Assembly: GCA_036898215.1 (NCBI GenBank)
Contig: CM072551.1
Coordinates: 35,074,250-35,138,249, forward strand
DNA: 64,000 bases
Origin: Platycarya strobilacea
Taxonomy: Eukaryota; Streptophyta; Magnoliopsida; Fagales; Juglandaceae
Direction of reading: 5' to 3'
The position numbers were made by a program, and so were the translations under genes. Within the stretch, counting starts at the first letter, position 1. Each line of letters begins with the position of its first letter. Shown here one piece after another: positions 35,770 through 47,070 of this stretch. A model generated the notes under the pieces. The model had not been told where the DNA came from and did not search any database. It worked only from the letters and a program-made list of their open reading frames with translations.

Positions 35770-36660
35770 GAATAACAGGTAATAGTCAACAATAAAACTG
35801 TAAACGAGAGTCGAGAGATGAGATTGAGAATGGTAGAACCTGGAACTAAAAGATTAAGTCGCAAACCAGCAAATGGAGACCAGACAGCAGACCCGCGACA
35901 CGCAACTCACAGGTGATTCCTAGAATCGCAACTCAAGTTTTGATCTTCCAGAATAGCAACTCAATTTTAGACTTCTAGAATCAAGTTTAGACTTCTAGAA
36001 TGAAGTTTAGACTCAAGTTGAAGTTCTGATTCGGTGATTCCTGAAGTTCAGCTTCGGCAAAAACCAGAGTTTAAGCATACAGCAAAGCAGGGGCGGATGA
36101 GCAGAGACTAGAGTGCTGTAAGATAAAGTTCTGATTTTTAAAGGCTGAATCGAGTTTTAAAACCTTAAACACGGCAACAACCTAGGGCCAACAAACACGA
36201 CAACTTGCAACGCAGGCTGGGGCTGCAACAACGGTATAAAAGGACACTGTGTATGTAATGGGCTGCTCTCCAAACCTCGGACCATTGGTTTGAACTGTGC
36301 TGTGACTGGTTCATGGCTGTGACTGGTTCATGATTGCAACTGGTTCATGGCTAGCGGCTGCAACTGGTTCATACTTTAAACCATTGGTTTGAACTACAGA
36401 CTACAAGTAATTGGTAAGTAAGTTAATAAGTATAGTCGATAACTAGTAATATAACTGGTAAGTAACGTAATCGGTACTGTACGTTTTGAGCCTTTTTTGA
36501 ACTTGTTACTTGTGATTACAGACTTGGCCATGAGGGGCAAAAATGTTAAGATTGGGGGGGCTGACTTGTGATAATCTATATATTAAATATAGATTTTCAA
36601 AAGTTTTGGGGGGACGGTAGCCCCCCCAATAGACAACACAGGTCCACCCCTGCGTGTATG

Positions 36661-37379
36661 GCCATTTGTCTCGTTTATGACCATGCAACGTGTGGTCGTG
36701 GAGATTATGAGTTACAAATTCTTTTGATGATGCATCGTCTTATATTATATATTTTATATTTTTTAAAATATATTTTATATTTACTTTATTTTATTTTTAT
36801 TAAATTAATTGAGTTGTTTGATTTATTATTCATATATCATATATTTATTATAAAAAAGTAAAGAAATAAAATAAAATGAGTGCAATGTACCGGAGATGTG
36901 TGGAGAATGTAGATGATAATTAAGTAGAATTATTCTCATTTAATTGGCCGGTTCGAGAATTATGGCCTTTTTGCTCTCCAATCAGTTAAAAGTTGCTGGT
37001 TTCACATCATGTTAAATTCATGGCCGACTCAAAGAGGTAGGCAATAAGGTCACAGCCCAATCCCAAATTTGAGTAGGCTCCATCTTATAAAGGAAAAAAA
37101 AATATTATAAAAAATATTACCTAATATATAAAATAAGAAACATTTTATTTAAGGAGCCGCCCCACAAAATATATTGAGGAGCCGCCCCCCTTACGTTAAT
37201 ATATCTATATAATATATAATGTCATTGTTTGTGGTCGCGGTCAAACCATAGGAGCCACGGAAGTTGTGAGAAGTTGAGAACCATGTGATCCATGCATCTA
37301 GAAAATATCGAAGAAGCAAATTAACTTTTGCTTGGTCTACCGCTTCCTTTTTAAGCGAAGATTTCCAACTCTCATAGAA
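36661..37379. other. Unit 1 leading spacer
   Basis: AT-rich spacer shared with 52870-53730 and 63540-64000. No gene was recognised. Unit 2 has about 340 extra AT-rich bases at 53290-53625. Confidence 0.6.
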
Positions 37380-37380
37380 C

Positions 37381-37390
37381 TTATAAATGG
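37381..37390 (+). promoter_or_regulatory. TATA-like box of copy A2
   Basis: TTATAAATGG, 111 bp before the A2 start codon. The same motif precedes A3 (53839-53848) and A1. Confidence 0.5.
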
Positions 37391-37491
37391 AGCATCTGAC
37401 TTCAACTCAGGCGCTCATCCATTCCTACTTTGGTTCTATCCGTCAAATAGGAAACATCTGAGCCAAAAACATACAAAAGGCCGGGAAAATT

Positions 37492-37683
37492 ATGTCTCTG
37501 TTCTCAGCGTTTTTGGGTTGTTTCATGTGCTCTATGTCTCCGGTCTCCGATGAGTCCGGAGGCCCCGGCCATGGGAAAGAATGTTCTTCGTCAGATCAGA
37601 AAGTCAAAAGAAAATCAAAATCATCGGGAGCTCCAATTGTAGTATCCTACTTCCCAGTTAATTCAAACCTCTCCCGCTTGTAG
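37492..37683 (+). CDS. Small 63-residue protein, copy A2
   Basis: An intact ORF. It differs from A1 at only five positions: CCKSS reads CSMSP, PGPVK reads PGHGK, and QKAK reads QKVK. The tail GAPIVVSYFPVNSNLSRL is identical to A1. Start codon and stop are in the same places as in A1 and A3. The leader contains GAGCCAAAAACATACA, shared with all copies. It is first in unit 1 of the array. The function is unknown; conservation of the frame with no length change among A1, A2 and A3 argues that it is or was recently coding. Confidence 0.65.
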   Translation: MSLFSAFLGCFMCSMSPVSDESGGPGHGKECSSSDQKVKRKSKSSGAPIVVSYFPVNSNLSRL

Positions 37684-38095
37684 TGATATAGATCTTGGCT
37701 GCAGCAGGCTGGCTAGCTACAAGATGTTAATTAACTGAAGATGGTGTACATGATATTGCTTGCTCCATGGAATCATGAATGCCCAAGAAAAGTTTTTGGA
37801 AATATATGAAGATCCAAACGCGCAAATTAATTGAAGCTGGTTCTCGTGGTGGTTCTAGTATGTAGTTTGATGATTTGGGAGTACTTGGGTTAGGGGCAGG
37901 GATCAGGTTCTACTGAATTATTTGTAATTAAATAAGACTTGTGTATTTGAATTTGTCAAAGGGTTCTTTTCTTCACTACTCCAGTTGCAGTTGTACGTAT
38001 AAATTTGTTCGTAATTTACACATTAACTGATCGAGATTGGACATTTGTTTCCATCTAAGCCAACAACGTTTGTTTACATACAGAAGGGAACCACG

Positions 38096-38284
38096 ATGTC
38101 CCTAATTTTCTCACCGATTTTAGGTTGATTCATGCATGCATGCGCTCTTCCTTTCAAGTCTCCGATGATGTGGGAGGCTCGGGCTCCGGCATGGAAGAAT
38201 GTTCTCCGGATCAGAAACCCAAAAGAAATCAAAATCATATGGAACTGGCCATCAGTTAGATCAAACCTGATCTTCCGCTTGTAA
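38096..38284 (+). pseudogene. Degenerate B relative, unit 1
   Basis: Starts ATGTCCCTAATTTTCTCACC in the place of MSLFSAF. It keeps the GATGTGGGAGGCTCGGGC and TCCGGATCAGAAACCCAAAA blocks of the A gene and ends with a CTTCCGCTTGTAA tail. The third codon block contains stops, so there is no long ORF. It lies about 600 bp downstream of A2, as in all copies. Confidence 0.65.
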
Positions 38285-38891
38285 TGCCATAAAATATAGA
38301 TGGATCGATCATGGCTACAATTAGTACGTTGTTGATCAAGTACTGGAAGAAGAGTACCGTATGCTTAATGTTCCGGCCAGTTGAATTGAAGACTATATCC
38401 AGAATCTACTGGCGCAGGATATTCATTGGTCCGACAACTTCTTGCTAAGTTCGTTTGTCTTGATCACTCATTAAGCATTAAGAAAATGATCAAAGGAACC
38501 TACCCTTCCTAGTTCTTAATTCCTTGCTCTATCTCCACTCCCTCCAATGTTCGATCCACCCATGATCTGATCAGCTACTATTAAAAAGAAAGAAATAATA
38601 AATAGAAAACTATTAATGTCAGTACTGCGTGGGAAAGTTATAAACAGGGAAAAATAAGGTCTACGAAAATGATGATGTATAAATCATGCTGCACAATATT
38701 TCTTTTAGTGCATCACTGGATCTCAATCGAGACTGTAAATTAATTATAGCCAAAATTTAATAATTTAGTATATCAATGCTAGTTTGATAATTAATCGTCT
38801 ATATTACTAAAATGATAATTATAGCTCGGGATACGCATCACGTATGTACGTAAAATATACATGCAATAAATCTCCGCTTATAACCGTTGCT

Positions 38892-39501
38892 CAAGGCTTG
38901 AAAAAACTATTCGATTTAAGCCACTTAAATTGATCAATTCCTAAGAAACCAAATCAATTTTAGTAAACAATTGAATCACTCCCTGAATCATTTCAATTGA
39001 TCAACTTTTTCATTAATGTATTCAATAAGAATAGTAGAAATATTGAAAGATAAAACAATATGTAGTTCTTTATTTTTTAATTGAACAAAAAACTAAGGAG
39101 ATCATGGCCGGATGATTATTTTATATTAAATAGAATATGGTTATGCATAAAATATTACATTTAACATGTATTTAAAGCTAATTAATGGTTTTTATCCTTG
39201 TCATATATAAGACAAAAAGATGTGATCGAGAATTGAGGTTAAATACATAGATTATATATTTATCGAAACTCTATTAAAGATTCATATTATATTTTTGTTG
39301 AAACTGGTTAATGAATATTTTGTACACTTTTATACATGATATAAAATGCTTGAATTGCATCAAATAAGATTTTTCATACTTTTTATCAACTTTGAAATAT
39401 CCAATTCAAAATTATCATAAATCACTCGATTCAATTTGTTGAATCATCCAATCCAATAATATTGAATCGGGCCTTAACCGAATTTTATTTTTCAAACCTT
39501 G
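38892..39501. mobile_element. MITE-like element in unit 1
   Basis: Ends CAAGGCTTGAAAAA and, inverted, CAAGGTTTGAAAAATAAAAT. The interior is AT-rich with repeated AATTGATCAA motifs and has no ORF. The same insertion is in unit 2 at 55373-55954, so it predates the duplication. No clear target duplication was seen and the superfamily is not assigned. Confidence 0.5.
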
Positions 39502-40294
39502 TGACATGCCTTCAATTATTTCAACATGCAGGTGAAATATCAAAATTACTAATTACCAGTAGTATTAGATAAGCAATTTGTAAATTAGCTAGGCAAAAAA
39601 CTATTTGAGTATATTATATATACTGTTCTAGTCAGAAATATATAATCATTTTGATTGTAATTAAAATATGGTACATATTAATTGTTAATTTTCTTGTAGT
39701 ATTACGCTAGCTAAAAGACAAATGAGTACATGTCATAAGTTATTTGCATTGAGAATATTGGACTCATTTTTGTTATAAAATGTCATTTTTGTAACAAATA
39801 AGCATGGCCACAAACATGATTTTCCTTGTAATTAATGATATTTAAACTCCATTTAATCATGTATAGGATAATTTTATGCTTTATACACCAGTTATCAACA
39901 TACCAGTTAGGTTCCTAGCTAGTACTTTTGGATAATGTAATTTCAGCCACTAGGAACGCGTGGAGACGAGGCTACAAGTTCATGCACTCCAATAGATAAA
40001 GTTGCCGATTTCACATGTTAATATATATATAGATATATATATATATAGATATATATATATATATAGATATATATATATATATCGTTGTTTTGGGTTGCGG
40101 TCAAACATAGGAACCACGAAAGTTGCGATCGAGCACCAGCATCTAGGAAAATATAGAGGAGAGCATTGACTAAATAACTATTGCTTGGTCTCCAAGCTTT
40201 TTGAGTTGATGATCATAGATCCCGTGATGATCTCTCTCATGCATGCATCATTATTCCGTGTCCTTCAAGCGAAGATTTCCATCTCTCATACAAC
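39502..40294. other. Unit 1 spacer before A'
   Basis: AT-rich, with a (TA)n/TAGA run at about 40019-40082. Shared in part with 55955-56350 and 58690-59060 of unit 2. No gene was recognised. Confidence 0.6.
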
Positions 40295-40594
40295 TTACAA
40301 ATGGAGCATCTCACTTCAACTCTGATCACTCACAAAATATTCATCGCTCATCACCTCATCCATTCCTACTTTTGTTCTATCTGTCAAATAGGAAACATCT
40401 GAGCCAACAACATACAGAAGAGGAAAATTATGTCTCTTTTCTCAGAATTTTTGGGTTGTTTCATTTGCTCTAAGTCTCCGGTCTCCGATGAGTCGGGAGG
40501 CCCCGGCCCTGTAAAAGAACGTTCTTCGTCAGATGATCATAAGGCCAAAAGAAAATCAAAATCATCGGGAGCTCCAATTGTAGTATCTTTCTTG

Positions 40595-41172
40595 TGAGGG
40601 TGAAATATCCCAAGTAGGGCCCAGGCCCCTTGTTAAGTGCACTAGAAGACAAGACTGAGGAAGAGTTGAGTGAATCAGATCACATGGGGGACAAGACATA
40701 AAGGCAAGCAACTGACACACGCAAGAAATAATATCAGATCCCAACTTATATATATAAAGGCAACCATCAGAATAAAGGGAGACGGATGACTCTCTCGATA
40801 GCTGAATATCTCTGGCTGCATAACCATTCCTCTTTTCTCTTAGATCGCTTAGTTCATCTTCTCAGACGAACCCGAGAGTTTATACCAGTAGAATCATGTA
40901 TTTTATTCATGTACAGTGAGAGCCCTGAGAGACTGTAAAAATATTCATTATACTGGATTCCCTTCCCCAAAACCCCGTGGACATAGGCCTTAAGCCGAAC
41001 CATATAAATACTGTGTTTCTATATTTATTTATATACTATCCGCGCACGTATGACCGCACCAGAGTCTCACCGAGGGCCTCAAACAACATCCATCGAAGCC
41101 CAACTCGCTTCAGTGGGCTGGGAATGATTTATTTTCCCGCCCTGGTCTGTTGAGATTTTCATGATATCAACA
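40595..41172 (+). repeat. 5' LTR of the non-autonomous element
   Basis: A 578 bp LTR with a TATA-like TATATATATAAAGG at 40747-40760 and a C/T-rich region downstream. It is the same length as the 3' LTR. Confidence 0.85.
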
Positions 41173-41192
41173 TTGGCGCCGTCTGTGGGATT
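41173..41192 (+). promoter_or_regulatory. Primer binding site of the non-autonomous element
   Basis: TTGGCGCCGTCTGTGGGATT lies directly after the LTR. The first bases, TGGCGCC, fit the 3' end of an aspartate-type tRNA as used by many gypsy elements. It is nearly the same as the decayed site at 4157-4174. Confidence 0.7.
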
Positions 41193-41499
41193 CTCATCAG
41201 ACCAAAAGTGGGAAAATGATGATTTTCTAGAACACTAGACGACTTCTCAGACACGCAAACGGTATCTCCAGATGAGTATTTTTAAATTTATTATTTTTGT
41301 ATAATATCGAATAAAGGCGAGAGAATATCTCGCCTAGAAGAGAGACATGCCTCTCGTCTCTTTTGGATAGAAAATAAGTTAATATTCTCTCACAAACACT
41401 ACACTCACCACTTATTATTTTTATTTTACAAAAATAGTCTGTATACAAGCTCACCAGATAAATATAGATAGATCACGTGTACTAGATTGGGAAAAACAT

Positions 41500-43590
41500 T
41501 GTGCACTTAAGTGCACAGTGGAATCACGTGTGCATGGCACTGCCATGCACACAGGCACGGCAAAATGCTGTGCCCAGTTTATGGGCAAGCACTAGGAACT
41601 CGCGGCGGGGTGCCGCGAGTCGGGAACCTCCGCCCGCGATCCCACTGGGACCGCCAAAACTTTTTGGGCCTACCACCGTGGCAAGCCCACGGCCCAGAGC
41701 ACGAGCATGCATGCCCGACGTGCCCCATGGGATTGGGCCTAGTCCCGTGGGTCCTCCACGGAACAGCTGCCGGCGGTCACCACAGTGACCGCTGGAGTTT
41801 TCTGTCTCTGGCAGGGCGTCCACCTGCCGGAGATATACACGGCTGCATGCACCCAACGCGCATGCAAGCCGACGAGACCACCAATGGCTCACGGCACCAC
41901 GCCGTGAGCCCAAGGAGATCACCGGCGGTCACCACCGTGATCGTCGGGAATCTCTGGGCCCGCCGCCGTGGCGGGCCCAAAACTCAGAGCACGGGCATGC
42001 ATGCCCGTGCATGCACGCCCGGCGTGCACCACAGGACTGACCTTAGTCCCGTGGGCCTTCCACGGGGTAACTGCCGACGGTCACCACCGTGACCGTCGGA
42101 GTTGTCTGCCACCTCTTGGGCGATCGCCTAGACCCACCATGCATGCTCACACCGTGGCGCACACGGTCACCACACGGACTTGCCTCACCCAGCTCGCCAT
42201 GCACAATGCCCGCCATTCGCCTCTCGGACAGACCACCCACGCTCCACGGCAGCTCGACCACTTCACGCCCTCACATCTCGCCCGAACCACTTCACGACCA
42301 TTACCGAGCTCAGCTCGCCATCTCACCAACCTCACGGTTCGCCCAGACCATCATCAACAACCCGCCTTCTCACTAGCTCGCACAACGGCTTCGCCATCCT
42401 TACTGGCTCGCACACGGGCCTCGCCACACTCACTCAATGGACTCGCACGGCTCGCCAACCCGCCTACTCAAGGCCCTTCCACGCCCACGGCAGCGTGGGC
42501 TTGCCCAGCTCGCCCACAGATCACCTTACCCACAGCTCGCCAAACGCCATACATGCTCGCCTAAAATGCATCTCACACGACTCATATATCATTAAAACTG
42601 GAACCTCTCGCCACTTATTGGGCGCTCGCCCACGCCTCGTCAGTTCGCCCACAGCTCACCCGGATCACCATGCTCACCCAAGTCACTTGCCATCTCGCCA
42701 ACCTACCAGCTCGCCACATCTCCTTCACGGCTCGCCATACACTCTCGCCTATTCACTCAACATGGAATCCCACCTTCGGACTACTAGCTCGCCTCTCAAC
42801 ACTTGGACCACCCATTTCACAAACAAGGCACCAAGCTCGCCTCCTAGCTTGCCTAACCACCTTTCCTGCTCACACTCCCGCCAGCTTGCCGTGCAAGCTC
42901 GCCAACCAGCTCTCCGTGCATACTCGCCAACCAGATCTCCGTGCATGCTCGCTAACCTAGCTCGCCGGATCACCTCTTGCAACTTGCCTCGTGCTCGCCG
43001 TCACGGCACACTCACAGTTCGCCGGCGACTCCACACCTCGCCCATCTCACGGCTCACACGCCCAAAACTTTGCACAACTCGCCCAACTATCTTATGGCAA
43101 AGTTCTCCAGTTCACACTCAAGCTCGCCCGACACAGAGGGCTAGCCACTTCCCTCGCCCAGACTACCAAGGCTCGCCACCTCTCTTATAGCTCGCTCAGA
43201 TCACACCACACTCGGAACTTTACCCCCACCAGCTCGCCGCCTCACATCCATACTTCTTCTCGCCAACACAGCTTGCCCCCTCGCCCTTTCTCCCTCACCT
43301 CATGCACACCATGCATGACCCGCCAGCGAACTCTCGCCCAACAGGTCCACTTCACAGCGCTCACCCAATACACATTCATCATGGGAAATAACTTACCATT
43401 TATTCATGACCACCATTCGGTCACCACATGGGCTCAGATCGCCCCTTGCACGCCTACAACTCACGTACGGGTCAACTCAGCTCACCTGGCTCACTCAGAC
43501 TTCCCATTTCACCGCATTTGGAATAATCATGCTCGCCTAACACGTGGGGGCTGTGTTCCCAGCTCCCCACAACTCACCTTCTCCACTTAA
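41500..43590 (+). other. C-rich interior with long overlapping openings, no recognised protein
   Basis: Open frames of 193, 198, 336 and 199 codons (41511-42092, 41968-42564, 42180-43190, 42991-43590) overlap in different frames. They are rich in Pro, Ser, His, Arg and Thr. The sequence is dominated by the motif GCTCGCC and its variants, which suppress stop codons in several frames, so the openings are probably a composition effect. The part at 41640-41810 is repeated, diverged, at 41920-42110 (CATGCATGCCCG, GTCCCGTGGG, GGTCACCAC). Not assigned to any family. Confidence 0.45.
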
Positions 43591-44246
43591 AAATTTATTT
43601 AAGTACAGCAAGTGTCTCGTCCGGAATTTGCCTATTTTATTTTTAGAGGTCACTCGTCACCTCAGATTATGGAAATCAAAAAATGCTGCAATACTACGGA
43701 GTCAACCTTCACAAATTTTATACATTCGACAGCACATGCAAATTCGGACCCAACACTCAGACTTAGTGGCATGAAAATTCATATTTGTATTTAATAAAAT
43801 TGTTTTGCAGCTCAAAGTTGACACGCCCATTCCACGGCAACGCCAGTTCCATACTCGTCATACAGGATCAGGTCTAATCATGGGGTCGTCCAACCACCCA
43901 TGACCAGCCCAACGATTCGTTCGTCAAGGGCTCGAGACTTGAGGTCCCGCACCCAAGTTCACTCACCAAGTCCTTACATCCATGATAGGCTCGAGGCTTG
44001 CAATCACCCACCAAGCTCACTCGACAAGCCTCATCTCGGATGCTTGCGAATCACAAGGTTGAATCTCGGGTCCAGGCTTGCACGTAAACCCTCGCACACC
44101 AGGTCTCCCGCCAATGACTGCTTATGGATTGCGGGAGCATAACCTCACACCTTACGGCACTTTCTTGATAACATATATATATATATATATTGCATGTTTT
44201 TATTATCTCAGGTACGGAAGACGGACCACCACTCTCTCAATCAACC

Positions 44247-44765
44247 GGATCGGGGGGTCACTTGGGCTCCACGCCTTGCCCCTCAAACCACGGGGTCGCT
44301 TGAGCTCCACGCCTCAGCCCTCGGTCCGCTCAAGGGGTTGTCTAGGCTCCACGCCTCGCCCCTCAGACCGTGGGGTCGTTTGGGCTCCACGCCTCGGCCC
44401 TCGGTCCACTGAAGGGGTCACCTGGGCTCCATGCTTCGCCCCTCAGATTGTTGGGATGCCTGGGCTAGAAGTCTCGCCCACAGTCCTCTCGCTGAAGGGG
44501 ACGCCTGGGCTAGAAGCCTCGCCCCTCAATTCGAGCAACAGGCTGCTGGGACGCCTGGGTTAGAAGCCTCGCCCACAGACGTCTCGCCGAAGGGGACGCC
44601 TGGGCTAGAAGCCTCGCCCCTCGGTTCGATCAACAGATCGCGAGGTCGCTTGGGCTCCACTCCTCGGCCCTCGGTTCGCTCAAAGGGGTCGCCTGGGCTC
44701 CACGCCTCGTCCCTCAGACCGCAGGGTCGCTTGGGCTCCATGCCTCGGCCCTCGATTTGCTCGCT
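44247..44765 (+). repeat. About 12 tandem units of 38-50 bp, alternating in two types
   Basis: Units start GGGGTCGCTTGGGCTCCACG or GGGGACGCCTGGGCTAGAAG and continue CCTCGCCCCTCAGACCG or CCTCGGCCCTCGGTCCGCTC. The two endings largely alternate, giving a dimeric higher-order unit. In one frame it encodes a repeated GTPGLEASP. Tandem repeats near the 3' end are usual in Tat-lineage elements, which supports a Tat relationship. Confidence 0.85.
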
Positions 44766-44967
44766 TTCAGACAACTCCATCATCACTTGGCAGATCATCT
44801 GAATGAGAACTTTCAATAACAAGGTAAGGTGACGCTACCCACGATTCGCCACGAATCATCACACTTAAGGTTTAATAAAACCCGGAAGACAAATTACTAC
44901 CATCCCAGTTTTCAGATATTTTAGAATTCTCACCAAAGTTCTTTTGCTAAGAATTCGCGGGGTAATA

Positions 44968-45545
44968 TGAGGGTGAAATATCCCAAGTAGGGCTCAGGCC
45001 CCTTGTTAAGTGCACTAGAAGACAAGAGTGAGGAAGATTTGAGTGGACCAGATCACATAGGGGACAAGACATAAAGGCAAGCAACTGACACACGCAAGAA
45101 ATAATATCATATCCCAACTTATATATATAAAGGCAACCATCAGAATAAAGGGGGACGGATGACTCTCTCAATAGCTGAATATCTCTGGCTCAATAACCAT
45201 TCCTCTTTTCTCTTAGATCGCTTAGTTCATCTTCTCAGACGAACCCGAGAGTTTATACCAGTAGAATCATGTATTTTATTCATGTACAGTGAGAACCCTG
45301 AGAGATTGTAAAAATATTCATTATACTGGATTCCCTTCCCCAAAACCCCGTGGACATAGGCCTTAAGCCGAACCATATAAATATTGTGTTTCTATATTTA
45401 TTTATATGCTATCCACACACGTATGACCGCACCAGAGTCTCACCGAGGGCCTCAAACGACATCCATCGAAACTCAACTCGCTCCAATGGGCTGGGAATGA
45501 TTTATTTTCCCACCCTGGTCTGTTGAGATTTTCATGACATCAACA
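44968..45545 (+). repeat. 3' LTR of the non-autonomous element
   Basis: 578 bp, collinear with the 5' LTR. The expected purine tract before it is poor (GCGGGGTAATA). Confidence 0.85.
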
Positions 45546-46102
45546 TTACTTTCTAATTAATTCAAACATCTCCCGCTTGTAGTGATATAGATCGTGGCTG
45601 GGCTGGCTGACTATCTATACGAGATATTTAATTAACTGAAAGAAGGTCATGATAATGATGCTTGTTCTATGCAATCGTTAACAGAAGAGTTATGTAGACT
45701 GGTTCCTTCAGGTGGGCAAATTTGCCTGAAGAAAGTTTCTAGAAATATTTGAAGCCCAAATACGGAAATTAATTGGAGGTTTAATTTCATGTTGCTATTA
45801 GAATGTGATTTGATGATTTGGGAGTTGGGTTAGGGGGAGGGATAAGATTGTTCTGAATTATTTGTAATTAAATAAGACTTGTGTATTTGAATTGGTCAAA
45901 GGCTTTTTAAATTATTTTTTTTTCTCCAGTAGCACTCCAGTTGCAGTTGTATAAATTTGTTCGTTTACACATTAACTGATCAAGATTGGACGTCATTTGG
46001 TCTGCCTAAAAAGCTGTAAGCTGTTTGAATTCACTACTCAGAGTCTCAGAAATTACATGATTTAAGCCAACAACCTTTGTTTACATACAGAAGGGAACCA
46101 CG

Positions 46103-46260
46103 ATGTCCCTATTTTTCTCACCGTTTTAAGGTTGTTTCATGCTCTCTTCGTTTCAAGTCTCCGGTGATGTGGGAGGCTCGATCGGGGCGCTCCGACATGA
46201 AATAATGTTCTTAATTCTGAGAAACACAAAAGCCAGTCAAAATCTATGAAGTTCTGCATG
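46103..46260 (+). pseudogene. Degenerate B' relative, unit 1
   Basis: Starts ATGTCCCTATTTTTCTCACC, then GGTTGTTTCATGCTCTC in the position of GCFM-, then GATGTGGGAGGCTCGATCGG. The frame is broken. Very close to 60059-60215 in unit 2. Confidence 0.6.
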
Positions 46261-46879
46261 TGACAGAACGCTATTCAAGGAGCATTTGCCCATTGCAAGA
46301 ATTCCAACCATCAAAAAAAGTCTACAGTACTGACCATGACCAAAACAAGTCTGTAGCTATTATATATGAGATTATCTCAAACACAAAAATGATCGATGAG
46401 ATTAACAAAATAAAAAGGTATCATATCAATGGTATTTCCTGTATTTTGTTTATTTTCCTCCATCTCTCGAGAAAGTACGTGAGGTAAAATATGTGAATGT
46501 ATTTGTTAGATTTGCCCGTAATATGGCATCGAAATGCATAATGATCTACTATTGCTTCTCTTTTAACTTTTAAGTGATCAAATTGCGGGATTTTATTCTA
46601 ATTAATATCATTCTCATCCTTTTTTGGGAAATGATATGGGTGGATTTCATCTCGGGAAATGAGAGGATTGCATCTCTTTTATTGAGCAATTTCAAGAAAT
46701 TAACTTGAATCTTGTGCTTATGTTCAAAAATGTATGTTTGAACTAAAGTAACTAACGCCCAGACGTGCACGTGGCCCATAAATTGGATCATTCTCATGCT
46801 CAAAAATTAAACACAAATCATCCATCACAGAGATTTTCTCTTCGAATATTGAAGTACATTAAAGTCAAAGTCACTACAC

Positions 46880-46960
46880 AAAGTGACTTAACACCATCAA
46901 TTTATACAAATGGTTATCATCACCCCATTTGCACAACCTAAGAGGCATTCAAAACAAAAC
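46880..46960 (-). pseudogene. GRF-type zinc-finger gene relic, unit 1 (3' part only)
   Basis: The minus strand reads NASRLCKWGDDNHLYKLMVL, the counterpart of PFRLCKWFDDN in unit 2 (60830-61195). The upstream exon seen in unit 2 is missing here: the sequence passes from TAGTTTTC (47047-47054) almost directly to segment P. Confidence 0.4.
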
Positions 46961-47070
46961 TAATCCATATATTGGACTTTAACATAAAATTTATCCAAAC
47001 CACGCTAACAATATTATAAATGCCAGAAGTCAATACAAAAATAATAGTTTTCGTTGGTAATGTAAGGTCT

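Larger units (their letters stand above)
34368..36652 (-). mobile_element. hAT element with TTF-type finger gene, internally deleted, recent
   Basis: The ends are CAGGGGCGGAACC at 34368 and, read inward from 36652, CAGGGGTGGACC. The flanking 8 bp are identical, CGTGTATG at 34360-34367 and 36653-36660, a perfect hAT target duplication. The empty site is visible in the third unit at about 63517 (CGTGTATGACCATTTG). Only the N-terminal part of the transposase gene is present, so this is a non-autonomous deletion derivative. Confidence 0.9.
40595..45547 (+). mobile_element. Non-autonomous LTR retrotransposon without gag or pol (LARD-like)
   Basis: Two direct LTRs (40595-41172 and 44968-45545) start TGAGGGTGAAATATCC and end ATCAACA, or CATT if the following TT is counted. 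They differ at about two dozen sites by eye, mostly transitions. The primer site follows the 5' LTR. The 3.8 kb interior has no gag, protease, integrase or RT motif in any frame. It is C-rich and full of short repeats. Comparison with the uninterrupted copy at 59490 places the insertion at ACTTT inside the A' gene. The flanking duplication is imperfect (TCTTG against ACTTT). The element must be moved by another element's proteins. Confidence 0.85.
40430..45582 (+). pseudogene. Small-protein gene copy A' of unit 1, split by an LTR element
   Basis: The 5' part (40430-40594) starts MSLFSEFLGCFICSKSPVSD and runs collinear with A through KSKSSGAPIVVS. The LTR then introduces FL and a TGA. The 3' part resumes at 45548 with ACTTTCTAATTAATTCAAAC and ends at TAG 45580-45582. 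A Gln in the QKAKRK stretch is replaced by DH (DDHKAKRK), shared with the other A' copy. The upstream TATA-like box reads TTACAAATGG (40295-40304). Both lesions suggest the copy is silent. Confidence 0.75.

Noticed and set aside
41524..41922. Minus-strand opening of 132 codons
   Set aside because: A shadow of the GC-rich LTR element interior, without recognisable features.
42180..43190. 336-codon opening in the LTR element interior as a real protein gene
   Set aside because: Several frames are open over the same C-rich, GCTCGCC-rich sequence, the composition is Pro/Ser/His/Arg/Thr-rich, and no domain or motif is visible. A compositional artefact is more likely.
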